Shown here: one piece after another, positions 52,870-62,327 of the stretch
Position numbering within the stretch: the first letter of the stretch is position 1
Layout of the letters: every line of letters begins with the position of its first letter
Source of the DNA: JANQOH01 sp965242575
GTDB lineage: Bacteria; Pseudomonadota; Alphaproteobacteria; UBA7887
Length of the DNA: 64,000 nt
Direction of reading: 5' to 3'
NCBI GenBank assembly: GCA_965242575.1
Contig: OZ251461.1
Span: forward strand, 1,364,001-1,428,000
Notes under the pieces: generated by a model
Seen by the model: the letters and a program-made list of their open reading frames with translations, nothing else
Databases searched by the model: none
Told to the model about the DNA's origin: nothing
Made by a program: the position numbers and the translations under genes

Positions 52870-54090
52870 GTGGCGCGCATCGTGCAGAAATTCGGCGGCA
52901 CCTCCGTCGCCGGCCTCGACCGCGTTCGCAACGCGGCGCGGCGCGTCCAGGCGGCCGTCGCGGCAGGCGACCGGGTCGCCGTCGTGGTGTCCGCCATGGC
53001 CGGCGAGACCGACCGGCTCGACGCGCTGACGCGCGGCGTCTCCCGCATGCACGACGCCCGCGAATACGACGCGGTGGTCGCCAGCGGCGAACAGGCGAGC
53101 GCCGGGCTGATGGCGCTCGCGCTCCAGGACCTGGGCGTTGCGGCGCGCTCCTGGCTGGCGTGGCAATTGCCGATCCGCACCGACGGCGTGCACGGGCGCG
53201 CGCGCATCGAGGGCATCGACGCCGGCGAGATCGGCGCGCGCATGGCGGCGGGCGAGGTGGCGGTGGTCGCCGGGTTCCAGGGCCTGAGCCCGCGGCGGCG
53301 CCTCACCACGCTGGGGCGCGGCGGATCCGACGCCTCGGCGGTGGCGCTGGCGGCGGCGCTCGGCGCCGCGCGCTGCGACGTCTACACCGACGTCGACGGG
53401 GTGTACACCTGCGACCCCCGGATCGTCGCCCGGGCCCGCAAGCTTGACAGAATCGCCTATGAGGAAATGCTTGAGATGGCTTCGCTCGGCGCCGGCGTCC
53501 TGCAGACGCGCGCGGTCGAGATCGCCATGCGCCATCGGGTCACGCTGCGCGTCCTGTCCAGCTTCCGCGACGGAGCCGGGACCGCGCTGGTCGACGAGGA
53601 CGAGATCGTGGAGCAGAACGTCGTAAGCAGCATCGCCTATTCGCGCGACGAGGCGAAGGTGACGCTGACCCGGCTCGCCGACAGCCCCGGCGTCGCGGCC
53701 GGCATCTTCGGCCCGCTCGCCGAGGCCGGGGTGAACGTCGACATGATCGTCCAGAGCGCCTCGCAGGACGGCGAGCGGGCGGACATCACCTTCACCCTCG
53801 GCAAGGCCGACCTCGACCGCGCGGTCGCCGCGCTCTCCGCCGCGCGCGCGGAGCTCGGCTACGACCGGCTGCTCACCGACCCCGGCGTCGTCAAGGTCTC
53901 GGTCATCGGCGTCGGGATGCGCAGCCACGCCGGAGTCGCGCAGAGCATGTTCCGCACGCTGTCGGAGAAGGGGATCAACATCCAGGCGATCTCGACCTCC
54001 GAGATCAAGGTGAGCGTGCTGATCGCCGAGGAATACGCCGAACTCGCCCTGCGTTCGCTGCACACGGCGTACGGACTCGATGCCGAATGA
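52870..54090 (+). CDS. lysC: Aspartate kinase
   Basis: 406 residues. The kinase domain starts IVQKFGGTSVAGLDRVRNAA and includes LTTLGRGGSDASAVALAAAL and CDVYTDVDGVYTCDPRIV. Two C-terminal ACT domains follow (VTLTRLADSPGVAAGIFGPLAEAGVNVD; KVSVIGVGMRSHAGVAQSMFRTLSEKGINI), the usual sites of feedback inhibition by Lys/Thr. It makes aspartyl phosphate, the first step to Lys, Met, Thr and diaminopimelate. GTG 52870 places the start at the conserved N-terminus. It overlaps the next gene by 11 nt. Confidence 0.95.
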   Translation: MARIVQKFGGTSVAGLDRVRNAARRVQAAVAAGDRVAVVVSAMAGETDRLDALTRGVSRMHDAREYDAVVASGEQASAGLMALALQDLGVAARSWLAWQLPIRTDGVHGRARIEGIDAGEIGARMAAGEVAVVAGFQGLSPRRRLTTLGRGGSDASAVALAAALGAARCDVYTDVDGVYTCDPRIVARARKLDRIAYEEMLEMASLGAGVLQTRAVEIAMRHRVTLRVLSSFRDGAGTALVDEDEIVEQNVVSSIAYSRDEAKVTLTRLADSPGVAAGIFGPLAEAGVNVDMIVQSASQDGERADITFTLGKADLDRAVAALSAARAELGYDRLLTDPGVVKVSVIGVGMRSHAGVAQSMFRTLSEKGINIQAISTSEIKVSVLIAEEYAELALRSLHTAYGLDAE

Positions 54091-55132
54091 CCGGGCCGGC
54101 CGGACGGCCGCTCCGGCTGCGGGCTACCGGCGCCTCGCCCGGCAATGGGAGCGGGGCCGGGCGCTGCTGGGCAGCGAGCACGCGATCATGGCCGGGGCGA
54201 TGTCGTGGGTCTCCGAGCGCGGGTTCGTCGCCGCGGTGTCCAACGCCGGCGGCTTCGGCGTCGTCGCCTGCGGGTCCCTGGGGCCGGACGAGCTCGACGC
54301 CGAGATAGCCGGCGCCCGGGCGCGCACCGCGGCGCCGTTCGGCGTCAACCTGATCACCATGCACCCCGAGCTCGACGCGCTGATCGACGTGTGCGCCGAT
54401 CGCGGCGTGAGCCACGTCATCCTCGCCGGCGGGCTGCCCCGGGCGGCCGCCATCGCGCGCGTCAAGGCGTCCGGCGCGCGGGTGCTGTGCTTCGCCCCGG
54501 CGCTGGCGCTGGCGCGCAAACTGGTGCGCATGGGGGTCGACGGGCTGATCGTCGAGGGCATGGAGGCGGGCGGCCATATCGGCCCCGTATCGACCGGGGT
54601 GCTGGCGCAGGAGATTTTGCCCGAGATCGACGCGATCCCCGTCTTCGTCGCCGGCGGGATCGGCCGCGGCGAGGCCATCGCCGCCTATCTGGAGCTCGGC
54701 GCCTCCGGCTGCCAGCTCGGCACGCGCTTCGTCTGCGCGCGCGAATCCATCGCCCACCCGGCGTTCAAGAAGGCGATCATCCGCGCCAGCGCCCGCGACG
54801 CCCGGCCGTCGACGCAGGTGGATCCGCGCTTCCCCGTCATCCCGGTGCGCGCGCTGGAGAACGCCGCGTCGCGCCGGTTCGAGGCGTTCCAGCGCGAGGT
54901 GGTGGCGCGCTACGCGGCGGGCGAGGCGGAGCTCGGCGAGGCGCAGCTGCAAATCGAGAAGTTCTGGGTCGGCGCGCTGCGCCGCGCCGCGATCGACGGC
55001 GACGTCGAGAACGGCTCGCTGATGGCCGGCCAGAGCGTCGGCATGGTGCGCGCCGAGGAGAGCTGCGCCGAGATCGTCGCCGCCCTGGTCGACGGGGCGG
55101 CCGCCGCGCTGGCGCTTCGCCGCGACGCATGA
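54080..55132 (+). CDS. Nitronate monooxygenase family protein (FMN)
   Basis: 350 residues of the 2-nitropropane-dioxygenase TIM barrel. FMN-binding and active-site segments: IMAGAMSWVSERGFVAAVSNAGGFGVVACG, FGVNLITMHPELD, VDGLIVEGMEAGGHIGPVST, PVFVAGGIGRGEAIAAYLELGASGCQLGTRFVC. The family oxidises toxic nitronates, though many members have other or unknown substrates. It is wedged between lysC and ptsP with overlaps on both sides, so it is co-translated with them. Confidence 0.85.
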   Translation: MPNDRAGRTAAPAAGYRRLARQWERGRALLGSEHAIMAGAMSWVSERGFVAAVSNAGGFGVVACGSLGPDELDAEIAGARARTAAPFGVNLITMHPELDALIDVCADRGVSHVILAGGLPRAAAIARVKASGARVLCFAPALALARKLVRMGVDGLIVEGMEAGGHIGPVSTGVLAQEILPEIDAIPVFVAGGIGRGEAIAAYLELGASGCQLGTRFVCARESIAHPAFKKAIIRASARDARPSTQVDPRFPVIPVRALENAASRRFEAFQREVVARYAAGEAELGEAQLQIEKFWVGALRRAAIDGDVENGSLMAGQSVGMVRAEESCAEIVAALVDGAAAALALRRDA

Positions 55133-57390
55133 GCGGCCCCGCCGCGCCCGGCGGGCCGCGCCGGCTGCTGCGCCGCCTCCGCGACGTCATGGCCGGACGC
55201 GGCGGCGCGCAGGACAAGCTCGACCGGGTGGTCCGGCTGATCGCCGCCGACATGGTGGCGGAGGTCTGCTCCTGCTACCTGATGCGCGCCGGCGACGTGC
55301 TGGAGCTGTTCGCCACCGAGGGCCTCAACCCCGGCGCGGTGCACGAAACCCGCCTCGGCCCGGGCGAGGGCCTCGTCGGCCACATCGCCGCGCGGGCGCG
55401 CCCGCTCAGCCTCGCCGACGCCCGCTCCCATCCGTTGTTCGCCTACCGGCCCGAGACGGGCGAGGACGTCTACAAGTCGTTCATGGGCGTCCCGCTCCTG
55501 CGCGACGGCCGCGTCGTCGGCGTGCTGGCGGTGCAGAACCGCGCGCCGCGCCGCTACGGCGACGAGGAGCTGGAGGCGCTCCAGATCGTCGGCATGGCGG
55601 TCGCCGAACTGGCCGCCGGCGGCGAGCTGGTGGCCCCGGCCGAATGGCTGGCGCCGGAGGGCCGCGCCGGGCTGGTCGAGGGCCAGCCCCTCGCCGGCGG
55701 CCTCGCCTGGGGACGGGTGGCGGTGGTCCGCGCGCGCGCGGCGCCGGGCCGCCTCGTCGCCGACGACCCGGAGGCGGAGCGCGCGCGCCTCGCCGCCGCC
55801 GTCGCGGCGCTGCGCGCCGGCCTCGACCGCCTCGCGGCGCGCTCGCGCGGCGCCGGGCCGGCGGAGCCGCACGACGTGCTGGAGGCCTTCCGCATGTTCG
55901 CCGCCGATTCCGGCTGGCTGCGGCGCATCGGCGAGGCGATCGACTCCGGCCTCAGCGCCGAGGCCGCCGTCGTCCGCGTCCAGGAGGACACGCGGATCCG
56001 CATGGACCCGGCGGCCGACGCCTATCTGCGCGAGCGCCTCGCCGACCTCGACGAACTCGGCGACCGGCTGCGCGGCCACTTGGCCGGCGAACACGAACGG
56101 CGCGCGGCCGACGGGGACGGCGACGACGTAGTGGTGGTCGCGCGCAATCTCGGCGCCGCGCAATTGCTGGAGTACGACCGGGCGCGGCTGCGCGCCGTGG
56201 TCCTGGAGGAAGGCTCGCCCGCCGGCCACGCCGCCATCGTCGCGCGGGCGCTGGAGATCCCCATGGTGGGGCAGGTCCGGGGCGCCCTCGGCCGCTTCAG
56301 CGACGGCGAGGTGGTGGTCGTCGACGGCGGCGAGGGGCGGGTGACGACGCGCCCGGACGACGCCGAGATCGCGGTCCTGGACGAACGGGCGGCGGAGCGG
56401 GCCAGGCGCCGCGCCTTCCACCTTTCGCTCCGCGACCTGCCGGCGCGCACGCTGGACGGGGTCGATGTCCGGCTCGACGTCAATATCGGCCTGACCACCG
56501 ACACCGACCGCCTGGAGGAGCTGGGCGCGGCGGGGGTCGGGCTGTGCCGGACGGAGATCCCGTTCATGACGGCGCGGCGCTTCCCCGGCGTCAAGGAGCA
56601 GACGGCGATCTACCGCCGCATTCTCGACGCGGCCGACGGGCGGCGGGTGGTGTTCCGCACCCTCGACATCGGCGGCGACAAGCGCCTGCCCTACCTGCCC
56701 GCCGCCGACGAGGAGAACCCGGCGATGGGCTGGCGGGCGATCCGCGTCGGCCTGGACCGCCCGGCGGTGCTGCGCCGCCAGCTGCGCGCCCTGCTGCGCG
56801 CGGCCGCCGGGCGGACCCTGCGCGTCATGTTCCCGCTGGTGGCGACGGCGGCGGAGTTCGACCGCGCGCGCGCCCTGCTGGAGCGCGAGCGCGACCGCGC
56901 GCGGACGCGCGGCGACCCGTGCGCCGACGCCGTCATCGCCGGCTCGATGGTCGAGGTCCCGTCGCTTCTGTGGCAGTTGCCGGCGCTGCTGGCGCGGGTG
57001 GATTTCCTCTCGCTCGGCACCAACGACCTGCTCCAGTTCCTCTTCGCCGCCGACCGCGGCGCGCCGGCGACGGCGCGCCGCTACGGCCTGCTGTCGCCGG
57101 CGGCGCTGGCGCTGGTCCGCCAGCTGGCGGGCGCCTGCCGCGCGGCGCGGACCCCGCTTTCGGTCTGCGGCGAATCGGCCGGACGCGCGCTGGAGGCGAT
57201 GGCGCTGGTCGGATTGGGCGTGCGCGAATTGTCGATGCCGCCGAGCCGCGTCGGGCCGGTCAAGGCGATGTGCCGGAGCCTGGACACGCGCCCGCTCGCC
57301 GCGCTGCTCGATTCGCTCCGCGATTCCCCGGCCGACGACCTCCGCCCCCGCCTCCGCGCCTTCGCGCGCGACCGCGCGGTCGCGATTTGA
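55129..57390 (+). CDS. ptsP: PEP-protein phosphotransferase of the nitrogen PTS (EI-Ntr)
   Basis: 753 residues. An N-terminal GAF domain (about 25-165: LDRVVRLIAADMVAEVCSCYLMR, GEGLVGHIAARARPLSLADA) is followed by the enzyme I core. The phosphohistidine is in EEGSPAGHAAIVARALEIP. The PEP-binding barrel has GLCRTEIPFMTARRFPG, FRTLDIGGDKRLPYLP and LSLGTNDLLQFLFAADRG, with the active-site Cys in SVCGESAGRALEA. EI-Ntr starts a regulatory phosphorelay (NPr, EIIA-Ntr) tied to nitrogen and potassium status. The stop codon lies within a 23-bp tandem duplication. Confidence 0.95.
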   Translation: MSGPAAPGGPRRLLRRLRDVMAGRGGAQDKLDRVVRLIAADMVAEVCSCYLMRAGDVLELFATEGLNPGAVHETRLGPGEGLVGHIAARARPLSLADARSHPLFAYRPETGEDVYKSFMGVPLLRDGRVVGVLAVQNRAPRRYGDEELEALQIVGMAVAELAAGGELVAPAEWLAPEGRAGLVEGQPLAGGLAWGRVAVVRARAAPGRLVADDPEAERARLAAAVAALRAGLDRLAARSRGAGPAEPHDVLEAFRMFAADSGWLRRIGEAIDSGLSAEAAVVRVQEDTRIRMDPAADAYLRERLADLDELGDRLRGHLAGEHERRAADGDGDDVVVVARNLGAAQLLEYDRARLRAVVLEEGSPAGHAAIVARALEIPMVGQVRGALGRFSDGEVVVVDGGEGRVTTRPDDAEIAVLDERAAERARRRAFHLSLRDLPARTLDGVDVRLDVNIGLTTDTDRLEELGAAGVGLCRTEIPFMTARRFPGVKEQTAIYRRILDAADGRRVVFRTLDIGGDKRLPYLPAADEENPAMGWRAIRVGLDRPAVLRRQLRALLRAAAGRTLRVMFPLVATAAEFDRARALLERERDRARTRGDPCADAVIAGSMVEVPSLLWQLPALLARVDFLSLGTNDLLQFLFAADRGAPATARRYGLLSPAALALVRQLAGACRAARTPLSVCGESAGRALEAMALVGLGVRELSMPPSRVGPVKAMCRSLDTRPLAALLDSLRDSPADDLRPRLRAFARDRAVAI

Positions 57391-57417
57391 ACCGCCGCGC
57401 GGTCGCGATTTGAACCG
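57372..57417. repeat. Exact tandem duplication of 23 bp across the ptsP stop codon
   Basis: Positions 57372-57394 and 57395-57417 are identical, each containing GGTCGCGATTTGAACCG. The first copy holds the end of ptsP and its TGA; the second lies just downstream. Likely a recent local duplication. Confidence 0.9.
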
Positions 57418-57501
57418 GCGCGCGAGGCCGGCTTGCGCCCGCCGCCGCGTTGGGTACCATGTCCGCCCAATGAACGGGTGCGGGGTCGCGGGCGTCGGCG
57501 C

Positions 57502-58629
57502 GTGTCGGAAGTGAACGCGGAGTCTGTCGATTCGGACGCGCCCCGCGAGGGCGGGGCGGCCGGCTATGTGGGCGTCGGGGCCAGCCTGCGTCAGGCGCGG
57601 GAGGAGACCGGGCAGGCGCTCGGCGCGGCGGCGGCCGCGCTGCGGATCCGCCGCCCGCACCTCGAGGCCATCGAGGAGGGGCGTTTCCGCGAACTGCCCG
57701 GGCGCGTTTACGCCATTGGGTTCATCCGCGCCTACGCCGACTACCTGAACCTCGACGCCGATTGGGTCATCGACCGCTTCAACGAGGAGGTCGACCCCGG
57801 CGCCTCCGACCCCGACCTGAACTTCCCCGAACCGCCGGAGCGCGCCGAGACGTCCTACGGGCGGATACTCGCCGCGGCGGCGGCGCTCGCGGCCGTCGGC
57901 TATGGCGGCTGGTATTACCTCCAGAGCGATGGCCCGCCGCGCGGGACCGTGCCCGAAGTGCCGGAGCGCCTGCGCGCCGGGAGCGCCGAGGACCCCGCCG
58001 CCGTCGAGGACGGGCGGACGGGCGGGGAGGCGTCCGCCCCGGCGGACCCGCCGGAGGCGGCCGCCGCGGAGCCCGCGCCCGAAGACCCGCCGGCGGACGG
58101 CGAAGCCGGCCCCATCGCCGGTCCGCCTCCCGACGCGCCGCCGCCGCCGGTTGCGGCGAATTTCGGCGCCGCCGCGCCGCCCGCCGCCGAGCCCGGCCCC
58201 GCGCCGCAGACTGGCGGCGTTTTCGAAGCCGTGCGGATTCCCGGGCCCGCCGCGGAGCCCGCCCCGCCCCCGGCGGCGGGGGAGGAGGACGAACCCGGCG
58301 CGGCGGAGACGGAGGACGCCGCGGCCGCGCCGGAGCCGGATCCCGAACCGGAGGCGGCGGAGGTCGTCGACGGCCGGGTGGTGCTGCGGGCGCGCGACGA
58401 AACCTGGGTGCGGCTGCTCGGGCCGGACGGCGCGCGCGTCCTGCTCCGCAATCTCCAGCCCGGCGAGTCCTACGCCGTGCCCGACCGGCCCGGCTACTCC
58501 CTGACGGTCGGCAACGCCGCCGGGCTGGCCATCGAGGTCGACGGCGTCGCGCTGCCGCCGCTCGGCGAGGAGGGGCAGGTCGTCCGCGGCATAGCGCTCG
58601 ACGCGGACCGACTGGCCGCCGCCCGGTGA
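57502..58629 (+). CDS. RodZ-like protein (N-terminal HTH, one membrane helix, DUF4115)
   Basis: 375 residues. The N-terminal Xre-type helix-turn-helix (about 20-90) reads ASLRQAREETGQALGAAAAAL then RIRRPHLEAIEEGRFRELPGRVYAIGFIRAYADYL. One membrane helix lies near residue 115 (ILAAAAALAAVGYGGWYYL), then a long Pro/Ala/Glu linker. A C-terminal DUF4115 beta domain follows (VLRARDETWVRLLGPDGARVLLRNLQPGESYAVPDRPG). This is the RodZ layout, linking MreB to the membrane in cell-shape control. The GTG at 57502 is the likely start. It overlaps ispG by four bases, a common alphaproteobacterial pairing. Confidence 0.87.
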   Translation: MSEVNAESVDSDAPREGGAAGYVGVGASLRQAREETGQALGAAAAALRIRRPHLEAIEEGRFRELPGRVYAIGFIRAYADYLNLDADWVIDRFNEEVDPGASDPDLNFPEPPERAETSYGRILAAAAALAAVGYGGWYYLQSDGPPRGTVPEVPERLRAGSAEDPAAVEDGRTGGEASAPADPPEAAAAEPAPEDPPADGEAGPIAGPPPDAPPPPVAANFGAAAPPAAEPGPAPQTGGVFEAVRIPGPAAEPAPPPAAGEEDEPGAAETEDAAAAPEPDPEPEAAEVVDGRVVLRARDETWVRLLGPDGARVLLRNLQPGESYAVPDRPGYSLTVGNAAGLAIEVDGVALPPLGEEGQVVRGIALDADRLAAAR

Positions 58630-59747
58630 GCGTCCGCCCCTGGCGCGACGTCGCGCGGCGCCGCGCGCGGCGCATCCGGGTGGGTTCGGTCCCCGTCGGC
58701 GGCGGCGCGCCGATCTCGGTGCAGTCGATGACCAATACGCCGACGGCCGACGCCAAGGCGACCATCGGCCAGGTCCGCGCCCTCGAGGAAGCGGGCGCCG
58801 ACATCGTGCGGGTCTCCTGCCCCGACGCCGAGTCCACCGCCGCGCTGGCGGAGATCGTGCGCGCGGCCGAGGTCCCCATCGTCGCCGACATCCATTTCCA
58901 CTACCGCCGCGCGATCGAGGCCGCGCAGGCCGGTGCCGCCTGCCTGCGAATCAATCCGGGCAATATCGGCGCGGCGGAGCGGGTGCGCGAGGTCGTCCGG
59001 GCCGCGAAGGACCACGGCTGCGCCATGCGGATCGGCGTCAATGCGGGCTCGCTCGAACGCGAACTGCTGGAGCGCCACGGCGCGCCCTGCCCGGAGGCGA
59101 TGGTCGAAAGCGCGCTCCGCCACGCCCGCATCCTGGAGGACAACGACTTCCGCGAGTTCAAGATCAGCGTCAAGGCGTCCGACGCGCTCCTCGCCGTCGC
59201 CGCCTATCGCGGCCTCGCGGCGGCGTGCGACTACCCCTTGCACGTCGGCGTCACCGAGGCCGGCGGACTCGTCGGGGGCGCGGTCAAATCGGCCATCGGC
59301 ATCGGCATGCTGCTGGCGGAGGGGATCGGCGACACCGTCCGCGTGTCGCTCTCGGCCGACCCGGTGGAGGAGGTCAAGGCCGGCTTCGAGATCCTCAAGG
59401 CGCTGCATCTGCGCCATCGCGGCGTCACGGTCATCGCCTGCCCGTCCTGCGCGCGGCAGCAATTCCCGGTCGTCGAGACGGTCGCCGCGCTGGAGGAGCG
59501 CCTCGCCCACATCGCGACGCCGATGACGCTGTCGATCATCGGCTGCGTCGTCAACGGGCCGGGAGAAGCGCGCGAAACCGACATCGGGCTGGCCGGCGGC
59601 GGGCGCGGCGTCCATCAGCTCTATCTCGACGGCGCCGCCGCCCGCCGCATCCGCGACGACGGCGGCCTGGCGGACCGGGTGGCGCGGCTGGTCGAGGAGA
59701 AGGCGGCGGAGATCGAGGCCGCGGGGCGGTCCGGCGAGGCGGCGTGA
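58626..59747 (+). CDS. ispG: 4-hydroxy-3-methylbut-2-enyl diphosphate synthase (flavodoxin)
   Basis: 373 residues. The TIM barrel starts RRIRVGSVPVGGGAPISVQSMTNTPTADAKATIGQV, with VPIVADIHFHYRRAIEA and LRINPGNIGA. The three cluster-ligating cysteines are in IACPSCARQQF (two) and IIGCVVNGPGEA (one). IspG carries out a late reductive step of the MEP isoprenoid pathway. The GTG start overlaps the rodZ stop, and the end overlaps prfA. Confidence 0.96.
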   Translation: MSVRPWRDVARRRARRIRVGSVPVGGGAPISVQSMTNTPTADAKATIGQVRALEEAGADIVRVSCPDAESTAALAEIVRAAEVPIVADIHFHYRRAIEAAQAGAACLRINPGNIGAAERVREVVRAAKDHGCAMRIGVNAGSLERELLERHGAPCPEAMVESALRHARILEDNDFREFKISVKASDALLAVAAYRGLAAACDYPLHVGVTEAGGLVGGAVKSAIGIGMLLAEGIGDTVRVSLSADPVEEVKAGFEILKALHLRHRGVTVIACPSCARQQFPVVETVAALEERLAHIATPMTLSIIGCVVNGPGEARETDIGLAGGGRGVHQLYLDGAAARRIRDDGGLADRVARLVEEKAAEIEAAGRSGEAA

Positions 59748-60817
59748 CCCTCGACGACAGGCTGGCGCGGATCGCCGACCGCCACGGCGAGCTCGCCGAC
59801 CGCCTGGGCCGCGACGGCCTCGCCAACGACGAGCGCATCGCCCTGTCGCGCGAATACGCCGCCCTCGCGCCGGTGGTGGAGCGCATCGCCGACCGCCGCC
59901 GGCTGCTCGCCGAGATCGCCGACCTGGAGGAGATGGCCGCCGATTCCGCCGCCGACCCGGAGATGGGCGCGCTGGCCGAGAGCGAGCTCGCCGCCTGCCG
60001 CGCCCGCCGGCCGGAGATCGAGAACGCCCTGCGCGTGGCCCTCCTGCCGCGCGACGAGGCGGACGAGAAGGGCGCGATCCTCGAAATCCGCGCCGGCGCC
60101 GGCGGCGAGGAGGCGGCGCTGTTCGCGGCCGACCTGCACCGCATGTACCAGCGCTACGCCGAACGCCGCGGCTGGCGCTTCGAAACGCTCGGCCTGTCCG
60201 AGACCGGCATCGGCGGGGTCAAGGAGGCGCACGCCGCCGTCAAGGGCGGCGGCGCCTTCGCGCGCCTCAAATACGAATCCGGGGTCCACCGCGTGCAGCG
60301 CGTGCCGAAGACCGAGTCCTCGGGCCGCATCCACACCTCGGCCGCCACCGTCGCGGTGCTGCCGGAGGCCGCCGAGGTCGACGTGAAGATCGACGACAAG
60401 GACCTGCGGATCGACGTCTTCCGCGCCAGCGGCCCCGGCGGGCAATCGGTCAACACCACCGACAGCGCGGTGCGCGTCACCCATTTGCCCACCGGCGTCG
60501 TCGTCTCGCAGCAGGACGAGAAGTCGCAGCACAAGAACCGCGCCAAGGCCATGCGCATCCTCCGGGCCCGCCTCTACGAGCGCGCGCGCGCCGAGCGCGA
60601 GGCCGCGCGCGCCGCCGACCGCCGGGCGCAGGTCGGCGGCGGCGACCGCTCCGAGCGCATCCGCACCTACAACTTCCCGCAGGGGCGGATCACCGACCAC
60701 CGCGTCAACAAGAGCCAGTTCGACATGGACGCGATGATGGACGGCGCGGCGCTCGACGGCTTCATCGACGCGCTGGTCGCCGATTCGCAGGCCGCGCGGC
60801 TCGCGGAAATCGCGTGA
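59744..60817 (+). CDS. prfA: Peptide chain release factor 1
   Basis: 357 residues. The helical N-domain is followed by EIRAGAGGEEAALFAADLHRMYQRYAERRGW, the stop-codon-recognition domain with the P-A-T-like segment (PKTESSGRIHTSAATVAV), and the catalytic loop ASGPGGQSVNTTDSAVRVTH with the G-G-Q. It reads UAA and UAG. The Gln of G-G-Q is the target of the next gene's product, PrmC. The GTG start overlaps the ispG stop. Confidence 0.97.
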   Translation: MTLDDRLARIADRHGELADRLGRDGLANDERIALSREYAALAPVVERIADRRRLLAEIADLEEMAADSAADPEMGALAESELAACRARRPEIENALRVALLPRDEADEKGAILEIRAGAGGEEAALFAADLHRMYQRYAERRGWRFETLGLSETGIGGVKEAHAAVKGGGAFARLKYESGVHRVQRVPKTESSGRIHTSAATVAVLPEAAEVDVKIDDKDLRIDVFRASGPGGQSVNTTDSAVRVTHLPTGVVVSQQDEKSQHKNRAKAMRILRARLYERARAEREAARAADRRAQVGGGDRSERIRTYNFPQGRITDHRVNKSQFDMDAMMDGAALDGFIDALVADSQAARLAEIA

Positions 60818-61668
60818 GCGGGCCGCCGGCGCGCGTCGCGCCCGCGCTGGCGTGGGCCGCCGCGCGCCTGTCGGCGGCGGGCGCCGACGCGCCGCGCCGC
60901 GCCGCCCGGCTGTTGCTGGAGCGCGCCGCCGGCGTCGCCCCATCGCGCCAGATCGCCTGTCCGGAGGCGCCGCTCGACGCCGCGCGCCGCGCCCGTTTCG
61001 CCGCCCTGGTGCGCCGCCGCGAGGCGCGCGAGCCGCTGGCCTACATCCTCGGCCGGCGCGAGTTCTGGAGCCTCGACATCGCGGTGGGCCGCGCCGTCCT
61101 CGCGCCCCGGCCCGACAGCGAGACCGTCGTCGCGGCGGCGCTGGAGCGCGCCCCGGCGCCGCCGCGCCGCGCGCTCGACCTGGGGACGGGCTCCGGCTGC
61201 CTGCTGCTCGCCCTGCTCCGCGAATGGCCCGGCGCCTTCGGAGTCGGCGTGGACCGGAGCGCCGCCGCCTTGGCGGCGGCGGCGGCCAACGCCCGCGCCC
61301 TGGGCTTCGGCGGGCGCGCCGCCTTCGCCGCCTCCGACTGGGCCGCCGCGCTGGACGGCGCGTTCGACGCGGTGGTGTGCAACCCGCCCTACGTCGCGAG
61401 CGGGGACCTTGCCGGCCTGCCGCCCGAGATCGGGTTCGAGCCGCGTGCGGCGCTCGACGGCGGCCCGGACGGCCTCGCCCGTTACCGCGCGCTCATGCCC
61501 GGCGCGGCGCGCGTGACCGCCCCCGGCGGCGTCGCCGTCTTCGAGCTCGGCGCCGGCCAGGCGCCGGCGGTCCGCCGGATCGTCCGGGCGGCGGGGTTCG
61601 GCGACATCGCCGAACACCGCGACCTTTCGGGAGTCGTGCGTTGTATATCGGCGCGCCGCCGGCCGTAG
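60814..61668 (+). CDS. prmC: Release-factor glutamine methyltransferase
   Basis: 284 residues. The N-terminal helical domain ends with REPLAYILGRREFWSLDIAVGRAVLAPRPDSE. The SAM domain has LDLGTGSGCLLLALLREWP and the catalytic CNPPYVASGDL. PrmC methylates the G-G-Q glutamine of RF1/RF2. It is coupled to prfA by a four-base overlap (GTGA). The run of housekeeping genes ends here. Confidence 0.95.
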   Translation: MSGPPARVAPALAWAAARLSAAGADAPRRAARLLLERAAGVAPSRQIACPEAPLDAARRARFAALVRRREAREPLAYILGRREFWSLDIAVGRAVLAPRPDSETVVAAALERAPAPPRRALDLGTGSGCLLLALLREWPGAFGVGVDRSAAALAAAAANARALGFGGRAAFAASDWAAALDGAFDAVVCNPPYVASGDLAGLPPEIGFEPRAALDGGPDGLARYRALMPGAARVTAPGGVAVFELGAGQAPAVRRIVRAAGFGDIAEHRDLSGVVRCISARRRP

Positions 61669-61769
61669 GCGGCGCGGCGCGCGTGAACTTGCTCGCTTGA
61701 GTCATCATCTGTATACCACTCGCACTCGCGGCCATACCTGGAACGGATTTTGCGCCGCCGCTGCCTGAC

Positions 61770-62327
61770 GTGTCGAAACGGATCCCCGCACCCCCGCAGG
61801 CCATGGAATTCATCCACCAGCCATCTCCGACCGACCGGCTCGGGGATTACCTCAAGGACAACCTGTCCAAACCCTGGCCAACGTTCCGAGCCGCGACCGC
61901 TTTCGTGAAGCGTTCCGGAACCCGACACGTCGCAGCCGCGCTCGCGGCGTTCTCCCAAGCCGGACATACCGAGATCGTCGCCGGTATCGATCATCTCGGG
62001 ACGTCCGCCGAGGGACTCCAGGATCTGCTGAATGCGGTATCGTCCAGAGGCAGAGTGATCGTATTTCATAATCGTCTGCCATACACCTTCCATCCAAAGA
62101 TCTATCTATTCAAGTCACCGACCGCGGCCGATATCGTCGTCGGATCCGGCAACCTCACCGAAGGCGGACTGTTCACCAACTATGAAGCCGCCCTTCGCCT
62201 CACCCTGGATTTGACCGACTCCGAACATGCCCCGATCCTGGAATCCATCGAGCGGGTTCTGGACGGCTGGGCCGACCTTTCCGCCGGCACGGCTTTGGTC
62301 CTCGATAGCGATCTTCTCGCGCGTTTA
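61770..62327 (+). pseudogene. PLD-like nuclease-domain gene truncated by an IS
   Basis: The remaining 5-prime part (about 186 residues) includes FRAATAFVKRSGTRHVAAALAAFSQAGHTEIVAGID and YTFHPKIYLFKSPTAADIVVGSGNLTEGGLFTNYEAAL. The H-x-K ... G-S-x-N motif is that of the phospholipase-D superfamily, as in NgoFVII-type restriction and helicase-associated nucleases. It stops at 62327, where an IS5-type element begins; the rest of the gene is not recognisable on the far side. The start is GTG 61770 or ATG 61803. Base use is slightly less GC-rich than the housekeeping neighbours. Confidence 0.75.
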
